Shown: positions 8,639 through 19,059 of the stretch, piece after piece
Numbering within the stretch: position 1 is the first letter of the stretch
Layout of the letters: each line of letters starts with the position of its first letter
Assembly (NCBI GenBank): GCA_016708925.1
Contig: JADJET010000018.1
Coordinates: 124,001-188,000, forward strand
Length of the DNA stretch: 64,000 bases
Source of the DNA: Gammaproteobacteria bacterium
Lineage (GTDB): Bacteria > Pseudomonadota > Gammaproteobacteria > Pseudomonadales > Porticoccaceae
Reading direction: 5' to 3'
The notes under the pieces: generated by a model
Databases searched by the model: none
Told to the model about the DNA's origin: nothing
Seen by the model: only the letters and a program-made list of their open reading frames with translations
Program-made: the position numbers and the translations under genes

Positions 8639-9177
8639 TCTACGCCTACAACGGTCATCGCCCCCGGGTCGGACGCGATGTGTTTGTCGCCCCCAGCGCC
8701 GATGTCATCGGCATGGTGGTGCTGGGCGATGGCGCCAGCATCTGGTTCAACACGGTGGTCCGCGGCGATACCGATTTCATCCACATCGGCGCGGGCAGCA
8801 ATGTCCAGGACAACGCGGTACTGCACACCGACCCGGGTATCCAGCTGCACATCGGCGAAAACGTCACCATCGGTCACTGCGCCATGGTCCATGGCTGCAC
8901 CATCGGCAACAATTCGCTGATCGGCATCAACGCCGTGATCCTCAATCGCGCGCGCATCGGCAGCAACTGCCTGATCGGCGCCAATGCACTGGTCCCGGAG
9001 GGGATGGAGATTCCCGACAATTCGCTGGTGCTCGGCACGCCGGCCAAGGTGGTGCGGCAGCTCGACGAGCGGGCGATTGCCAGTCTCGCGGAGTCGGCGC
9101 GCACCTACCGGGTCAAGGCGCTGGAATTTCGTCAGACGCTGACGCCCGTTACTGATGATAGTAATGATGAGGGCTGA
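8635..9177 (+). CDS. Gamma carbonic anhydrase family protein (YrdA-like)
   Basis: A 180-residue left-handed beta-helix protein expected to form a metal-binding trimer. Hexapeptide repeats run from about residue 15 to 135. The three metal-ligand histidines are visible in NAVLHTD and in GHCAMVHGCTIG, so the metal site looks intact. Actual carbonic anhydrase activity in this subfamily is often unproven. The start is the ATG of the ATGA overlap with nudL, and the end overlaps the DUF1289 gene. Confidence 0.88.
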   Translation: MIYAYNGHRPRVGRDVFVAPSADVIGMVVLGDGASIWFNTVVRGDTDFIHIGAGSNVQDNAVLHTDPGIQLHIGENVTIGHCAMVHGCTIGNNSLIGINAVILNRARIGSNCLIGANALVPEGMEIPDNSLVLGTPAKVVRQLDERAIASLAESARTYRVKALEFRQTLTPVTDDSNDEG

Positions 9178-9367
9178 TTCTGGCGCCGCCACGGTGCGCT
9201 CCCCCTGCGTGTCGATCTGCGCGCTGGGCGATGACGACATCTGCATCGGCTGTCACCGCAGTGCCCGGGAGATTGCGGACTGGGTGCTGGCGGCGGACGA
9301 GGAGCGCCGCGCGGTGCTGGCACGGGCTGCCGCCCGGGCGCGGCGCAACAATCCCTTCGCATCCTGA
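9155..9367 (+). CDS. DUF1289 family small cysteine protein
   Basis: A 70-residue protein with the DUF1289 pattern SPCVSICALGDDDICIGC, a four-Cys arrangement that may bind metal. The rest is an Arg/Ala-rich helix. Function unknown. The first ATG (9155) overlaps the end of the carbonic anhydrase gene by 23 bp; ATGs at 9164 and 9167 are equally possible. It is probably the last gene of the nudL operon. Confidence 0.75.
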   Translation: MIVMMRADSGAATVRSPCVSICALGDDDICIGCHRSAREIADWVLAADEERRAVLARAAARARRNNPFAS

Positions 9368-9420
9368 CGACGTTTGAAAAAAAACCGTCGCCAGCGGGTC
9401 GGCATGCGGCGTCTGGCCGC

Positions 9421-10218
9421 TCAGCTCAGCAGCACTTCCAGCACAAACTTGGTGCCCCAGAACGCCAGCATCAGCGAGCAGAACCCGCCCAGCGCCCAAT
9501 AGGCCGCCATGCGCCCGCGCCAGCCGCGCCGAAAGTGGCCCCACAACAGCACCGCGTAGACCACCCAGGCGACCAGCGAAAACACCGTCTTGTGGGCGAG
9601 ATGCTGGGCCAGAATGTTTTCCAGATAGATAAAGCCGAGCACCAGACCCGCGCTCAGCAAAACGAAGCCCGCCACCAGAAAGCGGAACAGCAACCGTTCC
9701 ATGGTCAGCAGGGGGGGCAGCGCGCGCAGCGGCCCGCCGGGCTGGTGGTTGTGAAGACGGCGATTTTGCCACGCCAGCACCAGGGCCAGCAGCGCAGCGA
9801 TCGTCATCAGGCTGTAGGAGAGCACTGATAGCAGGATATGGGCGCCGAGACCCAGGGGTACCGCGATCAGTTCACGCACATGCTGATCGGTGATCGCCGC
9901 CAGCAGAAGCATCACTACCGTCGGTGGAAACAGCAGTAGATAAAGATTCTCCAGCGGGTCGCGGATCGAACTCAACACCACGATGGCGTTGATCAGCAGA
10001 AAGATCAGTGCCGAAAACGGGATCAGGCTGACATTCAGCTTGCCGGCTTCGAACACCTGGTGCCAGCCGGCGAGGGCGTGAGCCGCAAGGGCCAAGCCCG
10101 TCAGCAGTAACAAGGGGAACTTGGGGCTGACCCGCGCGCGCAAAAAATCCGCGAGGCGCAGCGCAAACGCCAGGCTGTAGAAGAGTGCGGCCAGGGATGC
10201 GGGCAACCAGGGTGTCAT
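9421..10218 (-). CDS. ypjD: YpjD-like inner-membrane protein of the CcsA/CcmC cytochrome c assembly superfamily
   Basis: The 265-residue integral membrane protein has about eight hydrophobic helices and the conserved GAHILLSVLSYSLMTIAALLA and LAHKTVFSLVAWVVYA regions of the CcsA-like family, including their His residues. Its cellular role is not firmly known. In many gammaproteobacteria this gene sits next to ffh in divergent orientation. Here ffh is 13.2 kb away, which marks the insertion point of the accessory block. Confidence 0.87.
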   Translation of the reverse strand: MTPWLPASLAALFYSLAFALRLADFLRARVSPKFPLLLLTGLALAAHALAGWHQVFEAGKLNVSLIPFSALIFLLINAIVVLSSIRDPLENLYLLLFPPTVVMLLLAAITDQHVRELIAVPLGLGAHILLSVLSYSLMTIAALLALVLAWQNRRLHNHQPGGPLRALPPLLTMERLLFRFLVAGFVLLSAGLVLGFIYLENILAQHLAHKTVFSLVAWVVYAVLLWGHFRRGWRGRMAAYWALGGFCSLMLAFWGTKFVLEVLLS

Positions 10219-10289
10219 CGGCGGGAGCGGCTATTGGCAGGCGCCAGAGTGTGGCATATCCGTTTCGTGGCGCAAAGACGCCGTGTAGG

Positions 10290-10315
10290 CCCCAAGTCGT
10301 AATGTCCCCTTTTGG
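10290..10315 (+). repeat. Left insertion-sequence-like terminal repeat
   Basis: The sequence from CCCCAA at 10290 through TGTCCCCTTTT matches the reverse complement of 23364-23389 at 19 of the first 24 positions. It lies 72 bp from the ypjD start and 39 bp before the transposase fragment, as expected for an IS end. No flanking target duplication is visible. Confidence 0.55.
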
Positions 10316-10353
10316 TTGTCGGGGGGTTGCTGGTGGACGAAGGGATATTGACG

Positions 10354-10452
10354 ATGACGGTGAAGGAGCGGGAGCGCTTGCGGGTGGTACAGGCGCTGGT
10401 CGGGCGGAGGCCTCGGCAGCGAGAGGCTGCTGCGGAGCTGGGGTTGACTGTC
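10354..10452 (+). pseudogene. N-terminal remnant of a transposase (ISNCY-like)
   Basis: About 33 residues starting MTVKERERLRVVQALV and running through RQREAAAELGLTV resemble the N-terminal helix-turn-helix of ISNCY-type transposases. After that the frame continues without similarity and the catalytic domain is absent. It is therefore the left stub of a deleted IS. The family assignment rests on the motif only. Confidence 0.6.
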
Positions 10453-10542
10453 GGTTTCAGAAGACGAAGACACAAAATGCCAGGAGTAGGTTTCAGCGAG
10501 CTGAAGATGGCGTTGGACAGAAGCCGAACGCCTGTGCAAGTT

Positions 10543-10581
10543 AAAAAAAGAGACCGAACAACTAGGGTGCTGTCCGGTCTC
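10543..10581 (-). terminator. Rho-independent terminator of katG
   Basis: On the minus strand, GAGACCGGACA pairs with TGTTCGGTCTC (11 bp, one G-T pair) around a 10-nt loop and is followed by seven T residues. It begins 33 bp after the katG stop codon. Confidence 0.85.
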
Positions 10582-10613
10582 CTGGGGTAGGGTATCTGCA
10601 GGTTACCCCGCAG

Positions 10614-12824
<2,211 letters not shown>

Positions 12825-12925
12825 TTAGAGGACGCACCCAGAGGCGCCCGTGACTCTCGCGGCCGGCCACAAAAACCGTAGGGTCGTTGACCAATTTGAG
12901 GTGCAGCGTTCGCCTGTCAGCGGCC

Positions 12926-12955
12926 TTGACCCCTACTCTAGGGGGCTCATATAAT
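12926..12955 (+). promoter_or_regulatory. Putative MerR-type promoter/operator reading toward oxyR
   Basis: TTGACC (12926-12931) and TATAAT (12950-12955) are 18 bp apart. The spacer region contains a perfect dyad, CCCCTA-CTC-TAGGGG (12930-12944), placed between the boxes as in promoters controlled by MerR-family regulators. No merR-like gene is present in the window, so the controlling protein would act in trans or has been lost. Confidence 0.5.
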
Positions 12956-12961
12956 TAGATC

Positions 12962-13020
12962 AATCAATAAATTTTTGATTAACAATTCGCCTTATACGAA
13001 TAAGGGCGTACATTCGAATG
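12962..13020 (+). promoter_or_regulatory. Candidate OxyR/LysR-type binding region upstream of oxyR
   Basis: Three inverted repeats follow the -10 box: AATCAA-N7-TTGATT (12962-12980), TTCG-N7-CGAA (12986-13000) and the palindrome CATTCGAATG (13011-13020), which overlaps the oxyR start codon. The second contains a T-N11-A core typical of LysR-family sites. They would suit autorepression of oxyR together with control of divergent katG. Confidence 0.4.
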
Positions 13021-13944
13021 AAGTTAATTCCCACACTGAAACAGCTTGAGTACCTTTCGGCGCTCGCTGAAACGCAACACTTCGGAAAGGCTGCGGAACG
13101 ATGCAGCGTCACCGTATCGACACTGAGTGCTGGCATCCAAGACCTCGAGGATGTGCTGGGCGTCGCTCTGGCAGAGCGCACGAAACGTCGGGTGCTCATC
13201 ACGTCGCTCGGCAATGACATCGCGATTCGAGCACGAACGCTGCTGCTTGGGGCCGAGGACATCATGAGCCTCGCCACCACCAACCGAACTCCGCTCACGG
13301 GCGACGTCCGGCTTGGCGTTATCCCCACGGTTGGTCCGTTCCTGCTGCCACGCATCTTGCATGGCCTGCGAACAAGTTATCCGGCCCTGCGACTGATCCT
13401 CGATGAGAAGCTTACTCAGCCATTGCTCGACCGTTTGCGATTTGGTGAGCTCGACCTGGCCCTGATTGCGCTGCCATTCGATACCCGGGAGCTCGCAACG
13501 CAAGTGCTGTTCGAGGACGAGTTCGTATTCGCTTGCAGCGAAGGCCATCCCTTTGGCAGGCAACGAAAGGTTTCCATGGCTGATTTGGCGAGAGAGCCCC
13601 TGATGCTTCTCGAGGAGGGGCATTGCTTGCGTGCCCACGCACTTCAGGTTTGCACGCAGCGCGGTAAGGATCGCCGCAGCCCGTTCGAGGCCAGCAGCTT
13701 TCATACCCTCGTGCAGATGGTTGGCTCCGGTATCGGCGTCACGCTGCTGCCGAAACTGGCCGTCGATATGGGAATTGCGGACGGCATGGATATTTCTTTG
13801 CTCCCTCTGGCGGAACCCGCCAGCCGTCAGATCGCTCTGGTTTGGCGACAGGCATCACCTCGTCACGACGAGTTCGCGATGCTGGCGCGCGCAATCCAAG
13901 ATCTGGTGGCTCGTCCATCGGCGACTGCAAGGCGATCCCGATGA
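13018..13944 (+). CDS. oxyR: Hydrogen peroxide-sensing regulator OxyR
   Basis: A 308-residue LysR-type regulator. The winged helix is at ~5-64 with the family pattern LKQLEYLSALAETQHFGKAAE. The effector domain holds two redox cysteines nine residues apart, C203 in EEGHCLRAHA and C212, matching C199/C208 of E. coli OxyR, so a disulfide switch is expected. The final GIGVTLLPKLAVD is also OxyR-like. Divergent katG and nearby dps and ZIP genes are typical regulon members. The start is ATG 13018, overlapped by a palindrome. Confidence 0.92.
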   Translation: MKLIPTLKQLEYLSALAETQHFGKAAERCSVTVSTLSAGIQDLEDVLGVALAERTKRRVLITSLGNDIAIRARTLLLGAEDIMSLATTNRTPLTGDVRLGVIPTVGPFLLPRILHGLRTSYPALRLILDEKLTQPLLDRLRFGELDLALIALPFDTRELATQVLFEDEFVFACSEGHPFGRQRKVSMADLAREPLMLLEEGHCLRAHALQVCTQRGKDRRSPFEASSFHTLVQMVGSGIGVTLLPKLAVDMGIADGMDISLLPLAEPASRQIALVWRQASPRHDEFAMLARAIQDLVARPSATARRSR

Positions 13945-14113
13945 CCGCCCGCCGGAATCGAAAAGCGGTATGCAATCCGCACCAGTGGTCTTCGTCAAGC
14001 ACCCCAGCCAAGCCATGGTGGCCCGTCAACTGGCGTTGCACAATTTCCGCCGCGCATGCATGAATCGAAGGACTAAGGCGCTGTGGATCTAGCCACGTCC
14101 CCGGCAGGATGGT

Positions 14114-14980
14114 TTGCTGGGTCTGGGTGTCGCGCTGCTCGGCGTGCTGGTGCTGCTCGCGCAGAGCCTCGCGCAGAGCCTCGCGCAAGTGATCGGCGGC
14201 ACCGCGGGTCCGGGACTGCGACTGGCGATGTTGGGCGGTGCGGCAGGATTTGCCACCACCGCGCTCGGTGCCTTGCCGGCGCTGGTGATGCGCTCGCTGC
14301 CGCAACACTGGGAAGACTGTCTGCTGGGGCTGGCGGCCGGCATGATGCTGGCGGCCAGCGCGTTCTCGCTGCTGCTGCCCGGGTTGGACGCTGCCGAGCA
14401 GCAACTCGGGCACGCCGGACTGGCGTCGGGCGTGGTCGTGCTGGGCATGGCGCTCGGCGTGCTGCTGATGCTGGGCCTGGACGCCTTCACGCCGCACGAG
14501 CACGACAAGACTGGCCCCTGCGGCCCGGGGCATCAGCAGTGCGGGCGCATCTGGCTGTTCGTGTTTGCCATTGCGCTGCACAACCTGCCCGAAGGCATGG
14601 CCATCGGCGTGAGCTTTTCGCAGGGCGACCTGAGTGTCGGGCTACCACTGACGACAGCCATCGCCTTGCAGGACATTCCCGAGGGACTCGCCGTTGCGCT
14701 CGCCCTGCGCGGTGCCGGCTTCGCGCCAGGTGTGGCCGTGCTGGTGGCGGCGGCCAGCGGGATTCTCGAACCGCTGGGTGCCCTGCTGGGCGTTGGACTG
14801 TCCAGCGGTCTGGCACTGGCTTATCCCATCGGGCTGGGTCTGGCGGCGGGTGCTATGCTGTTCGTGGTGTCGCACGAGGTCATTCCCGAGACGCATCGCA
14901 ATGGACACCAGACTGCGGCAACCCTCGGCCTGATGGTTGGATTCGCGCTGATGATGGTGCTGGATACCAGCCTGGGCTGA
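14114..14980 (+). CDS. ZIP family divalent metal transporter
   Basis: Inner-membrane importer, probably for zinc, iron or manganese. The 288 residues give about eight membrane helices. The metal path is marked by LHNLPEGMAIGVSF in helix IV and LQDIPEGLAVALAL in helix V, and a His/Cys-rich loop (PHEHDKTGPCGPGHQQC) lies before helix IV. Only a TTG (14114) is available as a start; the frame is closed by a stop at 14090. The true N-terminus may therefore have been lost or the start is unusual. Placed after oxyR, it may adjust metal supply during peroxide stress. Confidence 0.8.
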   Translation: MLGLGVALLGVLVLLAQSLAQSLAQVIGGTAGPGLRLAMLGGAAGFATTALGALPALVMRSLPQHWEDCLLGLAAGMMLAASAFSLLLPGLDAAEQQLGHAGLASGVVVLGMALGVLLMLGLDAFTPHEHDKTGPCGPGHQQCGRIWLFVFAIALHNLPEGMAIGVSFSQGDLSVGLPLTTAIALQDIPEGLAVALALRGAGFAPGVAVLVAAASGILEPLGALLGVGLSSGLALAYPIGLGLAAGAMLFVVSHEVIPETHRNGHQTAATLGLMVGFALMMVLDTSLG

Positions 14981-15005
14981 TCACTTTTCAACAGGAGAAC
15001 TCAAG

Positions 15006-15500
15006 ATGGCAGACAAGAAGAGCAAAACGACATCGATGGATATCGGTATCGAGGCGGCGGATCGCGAGAAGATCGTGAAGGGACTTTCCGCGTTTCTGGC
15101 GGACAGCTACCTGCTTTACCTGATGACGCACAACTTTCACTGGAACGTGACGGGGCCGCATTTCAACAGCCTGCACAACATGTTCATGCAGCAGTACACC
15201 GAGCAGTGGACGGCGCTGGATGAAATTGCCGAGCGCATCCGGGCGCTTGGGCACCCAGCGCCGGGCACCTACAAACAGTTCATCGCGCTGACTTCTATCA
15301 AGGAGGTCGATGGCGTGCCCAAGTCCGACGACATGATTCGACATCTGATCGAGGCGCAGGAAGCGACGGCGCGCACCGCCCGCGCGCTGCTGCCGGTTGC
15401 CGACGAGGCCAACGACCAGCCGACGGCCGATGTACTCACCCAGCGGCTGAACGTGCACGAAAAAACCGCGTGGATGCTGCGCAGCCTCCTGCAAGGCTAA
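15006..15500 (+). CDS. dps: Dps family DNA-binding ferritin-like protein
   Basis: Stores iron and protects DNA by using H2O2 to oxidise Fe(II). The 164-residue protein has a Lys-rich N-terminal tail and the Dps ferroxidase region HNFHWNVTGPHFNSLH (H45, H57), followed by D72 and E76 in LDEIAERI. At the usual acidic position four residues after H57 there is Met (M61), a variant I believe is common in this subfamily. A good AGGAGA site precedes the ATG. It is flanked by the ZIP and persulfide dioxygenase-like genes, all on the plus strand after oxyR. Confidence 0.93.
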   Translation: MADKKSKTTSMDIGIEAADREKIVKGLSAFLADSYLLYLMTHNFHWNVTGPHFNSLHNMFMQQYTEQWTALDEIAERIRALGHPAPGTYKQFIALTSIKEVDGVPKSDDMIRHLIEAQEATARTARALLPVADEANDQPTADVLTQRLNVHEKTAWMLRSLLQG

Positions 15501-15540
15501 GCACCCGGGCGGCCATCGCCGACATACAACGGAGTCCATC

Positions 15541-16407
15541 ATGGTCCACATCCAGCACTTCTTCGACGAGCAGACCTCGACGCTTTCGTACGTCGTTCAC
15601 GACGGGCGTGTCGGCGTGGTGATCGATCCCGTGCGCAACTACGACCCCAAGAGCGCACGCACCTCGTGGGCCGGGGCTGAAGTCATCGCCGCGTACATCC
15701 AGGAGCAGGGCCTGTCGATTCCCTACGTGATCGATACGCACGCGCACGCCGACCATCTGACGGCGATGCCGTTCTTCAAGGAGCGCTACGGGGCGCGAAC
15801 CGTGACCGGCGCGCGCATGGGCGTGATCCAGGCCATGTTCCGGGACATCTACAACCTCGGTGCGGATTTTCCGGTCGACGCCAGCCAGTTCGACGTACTG
15901 ATCGACGAAGGCCAGACGCTCGGCGTGGGGTCGTTCGAGGTACAGGCCATGCACACGCCGGGACACACGCCCGCGCACATGTCCTGGAAGATAGGCCATG
16001 CTCTGTTCGCCGGCGACACCCTGTTCGCGCCGGACTACGGCGCCGCGCGCTGCGATTTCCCCGGCGGCTCGGCGGCCGAGCTGTTCGATTCCATCCAGCG
16101 CATCTACGCGATGCCGGACGATACACCCCTGTACCTGTGCCACGACTACACGCCCGGCGGCAGGCCGATGATGTTCATGACGACCGTCGGCGAGCAGAAG
16201 CGCGGCAACGTGCAGATCAATGCTCGCACCTCGAAGGAAGACTTCGTCGCGTTCCGCGCCGAGAAGGACGCGGAGCTGGCGGCACCGGTACTGATCCTAC
16301 CCGCGCTGCAGGTCAACATCCGCGCGGGCGAACTGCCCGAGCCGGAATCCAACGGCACGAGCTACCTCAAGATTCCGCTGAATATCCTGGGGCGGCGGCG
16401 CACCTGA
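15541..16407 (+). CDS. Metallo-beta-lactamase fold hydrolase, persulfide dioxygenase-like
   Basis: A 288-residue MBL-fold protein with the metal motif THAHADHLTAMPF, further ligands in MHTPGHTPAHMS, FAGDTLF and LCHDYTPGG. The short form with DTLFAPDYGAARCDFPGG resembles the ETHE1/Blh group, which oxidises glutathione persulfide to sulfite using a single iron. Family glyoxalase II members differ in that loop. It follows dps by 40 bp with an AACGGAG site and could belong to the same transcript. Role: sulfide/persulfide detoxification, inferred. Confidence 0.82.
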   Translation: MVHIQHFFDEQTSTLSYVVHDGRVGVVIDPVRNYDPKSARTSWAGAEVIAAYIQEQGLSIPYVIDTHAHADHLTAMPFFKERYGARTVTGARMGVIQAMFRDIYNLGADFPVDASQFDVLIDEGQTLGVGSFEVQAMHTPGHTPAHMSWKIGHALFAGDTLFAPDYGAARCDFPGGSAAELFDSIQRIYAMPDDTPLYLCHDYTPGGRPMMFMTTVGEQKRGNVQINARTSKEDFVAFRAEKDAELAAPVLILPALQVNIRAGELPEPESNGTSYLKIPLNILGRRRT

Positions 16408-16428
16408 TCGGTGGCCGCTGCTGCGTGA

Positions 16429-16572
16429 TCAGGACACGAAGCCACCGTCGTGAATGCGAACGATGGCCCAGGGAGCGGCCGCGTATTGCGGCCACCACTT
16501 CAGAATGAAAGCCGGGCGCGCGAGCAAGCCCGCAGCGCAGGCCAGCGCAAGAAGAATCAGCACCAGCGTCAT
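16429..16572 (-). CDS. Possible small membrane protein (47 aa)
   Basis: A short minus-strand frame downstream of the metal ATPase encodes one hydrophobic helix (MTLVLILLALACAAGLLARP) followed by a Trp-rich tail. Its orientation and position suit a last small gene of the oxidase operon. However, there is no clear ribosome binding site and I do not recognise it; it does not resemble CcoS or CcoQ. The rest of 16408-16720 shows no other gene. Confidence 0.25.
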   Translation of the reverse strand: MTLVLILLALACAAGLLARPAFILKWWPQYAAAPWAIVRIHDGGFVS

Positions 16573-16720
16573 CGGCACGGGGCCGATGCTCAGCACGAAT
16601 TGACTCGCAAGCGTCCTGTGCGAGCATCAAGCCAAGGTGGCTTCAAGTATTCGCTCTGTGATTCGTGCGGTTATGTGCGGTACGGGGGGCCGTATGTCAC
16701 GACCCAAGTCGCGCGCCGAT

Positions 16721-18850
16721 CTATGCCCTCACGCGCGCAGTATTGATGAGCACGGTGAGGCTCGACAGGCTCATTGCCAGTGCCGCCATCGCCGGGTGGA
16801 CGATCCCCGCCATGGCAAGCGGCATGGCAGCGGCGTTGTACGCCAAGGCCCAGAACAGGTTTTGCCGCATCACCGCGCGCGTGCGGCGCAGCAGCGCAAA
16901 GATGCTTGGCAGTTGTTCGATGCCGCCGCCGAGCAGGCTGATGCTCGCCGCCGCTTGCGCAGCCCCGGTAGCGCCCGCCACCGCGATGCCGAGATCGGCC
17001 GCCGCCAGTGCGGGACCGTCGTTCACGCCGTCGCCGCAGAACGCGACGCGCTGGTTCTGCGCTCGCAGGGCTTCCACCCGTTCGAGTTTGGCTTCGGGTG
17101 ATTGCGCGCTGGCGTGCTCGGTGTCCAGCACGCGCGCCACGTCGGCGACAACGGATTCACGGTCGCCACTGATGAGTGCGATTCGGCAGCCGAGTTTCTG
17201 TAGCGCCTGCACCGCAGCCGGCGCGGAGGCGCGTATCGCATCCTCGAATTCGAAGCTGCCGAGCCAGTGCTGGTTGAAGACCAGGTGCGATTCGGTGCGC
17301 GTGCTCTGCGGCGCGGGAATCGTGTGCCCGAGCGTCGCGAGCCAGGACCGGCTGCCGATCAGCGTCTCGCCGGCTGCGTCGTTCCAGATCAGCCCCTGTC
17401 CGGGCACATCCTCGCCGCCACCCTCGTTGGGGGACGGCGCCGTGAGTCGTGCCAGGGCTTGCGCCAACGGATGTGGCGACGCGCGCGCCGCCGTTGCGGC
17501 GATGCGGTGCAGTTCGTTGACCTCGATACCCGGCGCGCGGTGGGACGCGACCACCACAGGCCGGCCTTCCGTCACGGTGCCGGTCTTGTCGAGCAGCACC
17601 ACGTCAGGGATGCGGAACTGCTGGATGGCTTCCACGTCGCGGAACAGCCAGCCCTGGCTCGCGGCCACGCTCACCGCGCGGGTCGCAGCCAGCGGCACGG
17701 CGAGCGCCAGCGCGCAGGGGCAGGCGATGACGAACACCGCCAGTGCGCGCACCGCGGCATCGAACGGTGTTGCGTCCTGCCCCAGCGCCAGCGTCGCGCC
17801 GAGCGCGGCGGCGAGCGCAGCAATCGGCAGCAAGCGTCGTGCATAGCGATCCACCTGGCGCTGCCATGCCGGTTTCTCCGTGAGCAGGCGCCGCACCTGG
17901 CTCGCGAGCTGGTCGAGACGACGCGCGCCGATGAGGTTTGTGGCCACCATCACGCCCTGGCCGCCGATGAGACGGTCTCCGGCCCACACCGGGTGTTGTG
18001 GGTCGAGGGCTACAGGCTCGGCCTCGCCGGTGAGGCGCGCGCGATCCACCCAGAGCTGGCCTTCCGCGAGATGGCCATCCACGCGCAGCGTGTCGCCGAT
18101 GCTCAATTGCAGCCGATCACCCTGGTGCACTTCGGTCGCCGCGATGGACTCGATCTGGCCGCTGGCGTTGACGCGTTGCACCGGGCCTTCGCCGGTTTCC
18201 AGCAGCGCGCGCACGCGGCGTGCGGCATCGGCGCGCACGCGACGATCCACGATGCGGGCGATGAGTTGGAACGTCACCAGCATCAGCGCGGTATCGAAAT
18301 AGACCTCGCTGCGTCCGGCGGCCAGCGCGATCACCGACAACAGGACCGAGAGCAGCACGCCCAGCAAAATCAGCGCATCCAGACCCGGCGCGCGGACGCG
18401 CAAGGTGCGCCAGCCGGCGACGTAGAACGGCCAGCCCGACCAGAGCAAGGCGGGCAGGGAGAGCACCCCCGCACTCAGCGCCAGCCCGTAAGCCACCGAC
18501 GCCGACGGTTCGCCGAAGTACAGGCCAGCGACGGCGAACATCGCCCACATGCCGCTGAACACCGCGACCGCGAGTCGCGCGCCGAGCCGCAACTCGCGTT
18601 GCTGGGCCGCGTCGGCAGGTTCGCTGAGCGTGCGCACGGTGTAGCCCAGCCGGGCGACCGCCGTGCGCAGCGTGTCCAGCGAGGTGATCTGCTCGTTCCA
18701 CTCGACCACCGCCGCGTCGGCGGCGAAGTGCGTGCTGGCCGCGATCACGCCGGGCTGACGGTTGAGCAGGGCTTCTACCGCGGCGGCGCAGGAGGCGCAG
18801 AACATGCCCTCCACAACGAACACTTCGCGCCGCGTGCTCGGTGGCGTCAC
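16721..18850 (-). CDS. CcoI/FixI-type heavy metal-translocating P-type ATPase
   Basis: A 709-residue P1B ATPase likely moving copper toward assembly of the oxidase encoded in the same operon. It has an N-terminal HMA domain with CASC (C18, C21) and the membrane CPC motif (C377-C379), the phosphorylation loop DKTGT (D421), an SPHPLAQ region and GDGVNDGPA. This order and the CPC motif indicate Cu(I). It starts at GTG 18850, overlapping the HMA-protein gene by 4 bp. It could be named ccoI, but sequence alone does not separate it from other copper ATPases. Confidence 0.87.
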   Translation of the reverse strand: MTPPSTRREVFVVEGMFCASCAAAVEALLNRQPGVIAASTHFAADAAVVEWNEQITSLDTLRTAVARLGYTVRTLSEPADAAQQRELRLGARLAVAVFSGMWAMFAVAGLYFGEPSASVAYGLALSAGVLSLPALLWSGWPFYVAGWRTLRVRAPGLDALILLGVLLSVLLSVIALAAGRSEVYFDTALMLVTFQLIARIVDRRVRADAARRVRALLETGEGPVQRVNASGQIESIAATEVHQGDRLQLSIGDTLRVDGHLAEGQLWVDRARLTGEAEPVALDPQHPVWAGDRLIGGQGVMVATNLIGARRLDQLASQVRRLLTEKPAWQRQVDRYARRLLPIAALAAALGATLALGQDATPFDAAVRALAVFVIACPCALALAVPLAATRAVSVAASQGWLFRDVEAIQQFRIPDVVLLDKTGTVTEGRPVVVASHRAPGIEVNELHRIAATAARASPHPLAQALARLTAPSPNEGGGEDVPGQGLIWNDAAGETLIGSRSWLATLGHTIPAPQSTRTESHLVFNQHWLGSFEFEDAIRASAPAAVQALQKLGCRIALISGDRESVVADVARVLDTEHASAQSPEAKLERVEALRAQNQRVAFCGDGVNDGPALAAADLGIAVAGATGAAQAAASISLLGGGIEQLPSIFALLRRTRAVMRQNLFWALAYNAAAMPLAMAGIVHPAMAALAMSLSSLTVLINTARVRA

Positions 18851-19059
18851 GGGTCTGCGGTGTATCCGGCGGCGTGCAGTTCGCTGCGGAAGTGCGCGTC
18901 GAGTCCTGCGCCTCGCGCGCTGAACGTCACACGCTGGTTCGGCACATCAATCGTGAGCGCTTCGATCTGCGTGTCGTCAGCAAACCACTTGCGCAGACGC
19001 TGTTCGCAGGCCACGCAGTGAACGCTGCTCACGCGGTAGGAGTAGTTCGTCGCGCTCAT
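18847..19059 (-). CDS. Small heavy-metal-associated (HMA) domain protein
   Basis: A 70-residue single ferredoxin-like HMA fold with the metal motif [10 protein letters not shown]. Such proteins carry Cu(I) to P1B ATPases. Both ends overlap neighbours by 4 bp (the DUF3365 gene before it and the ATPase after it), so translation of all three is coupled. This is the strongest evidence that the short frame is a real gene and that it serves the ATPase. Confidence 0.82.
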
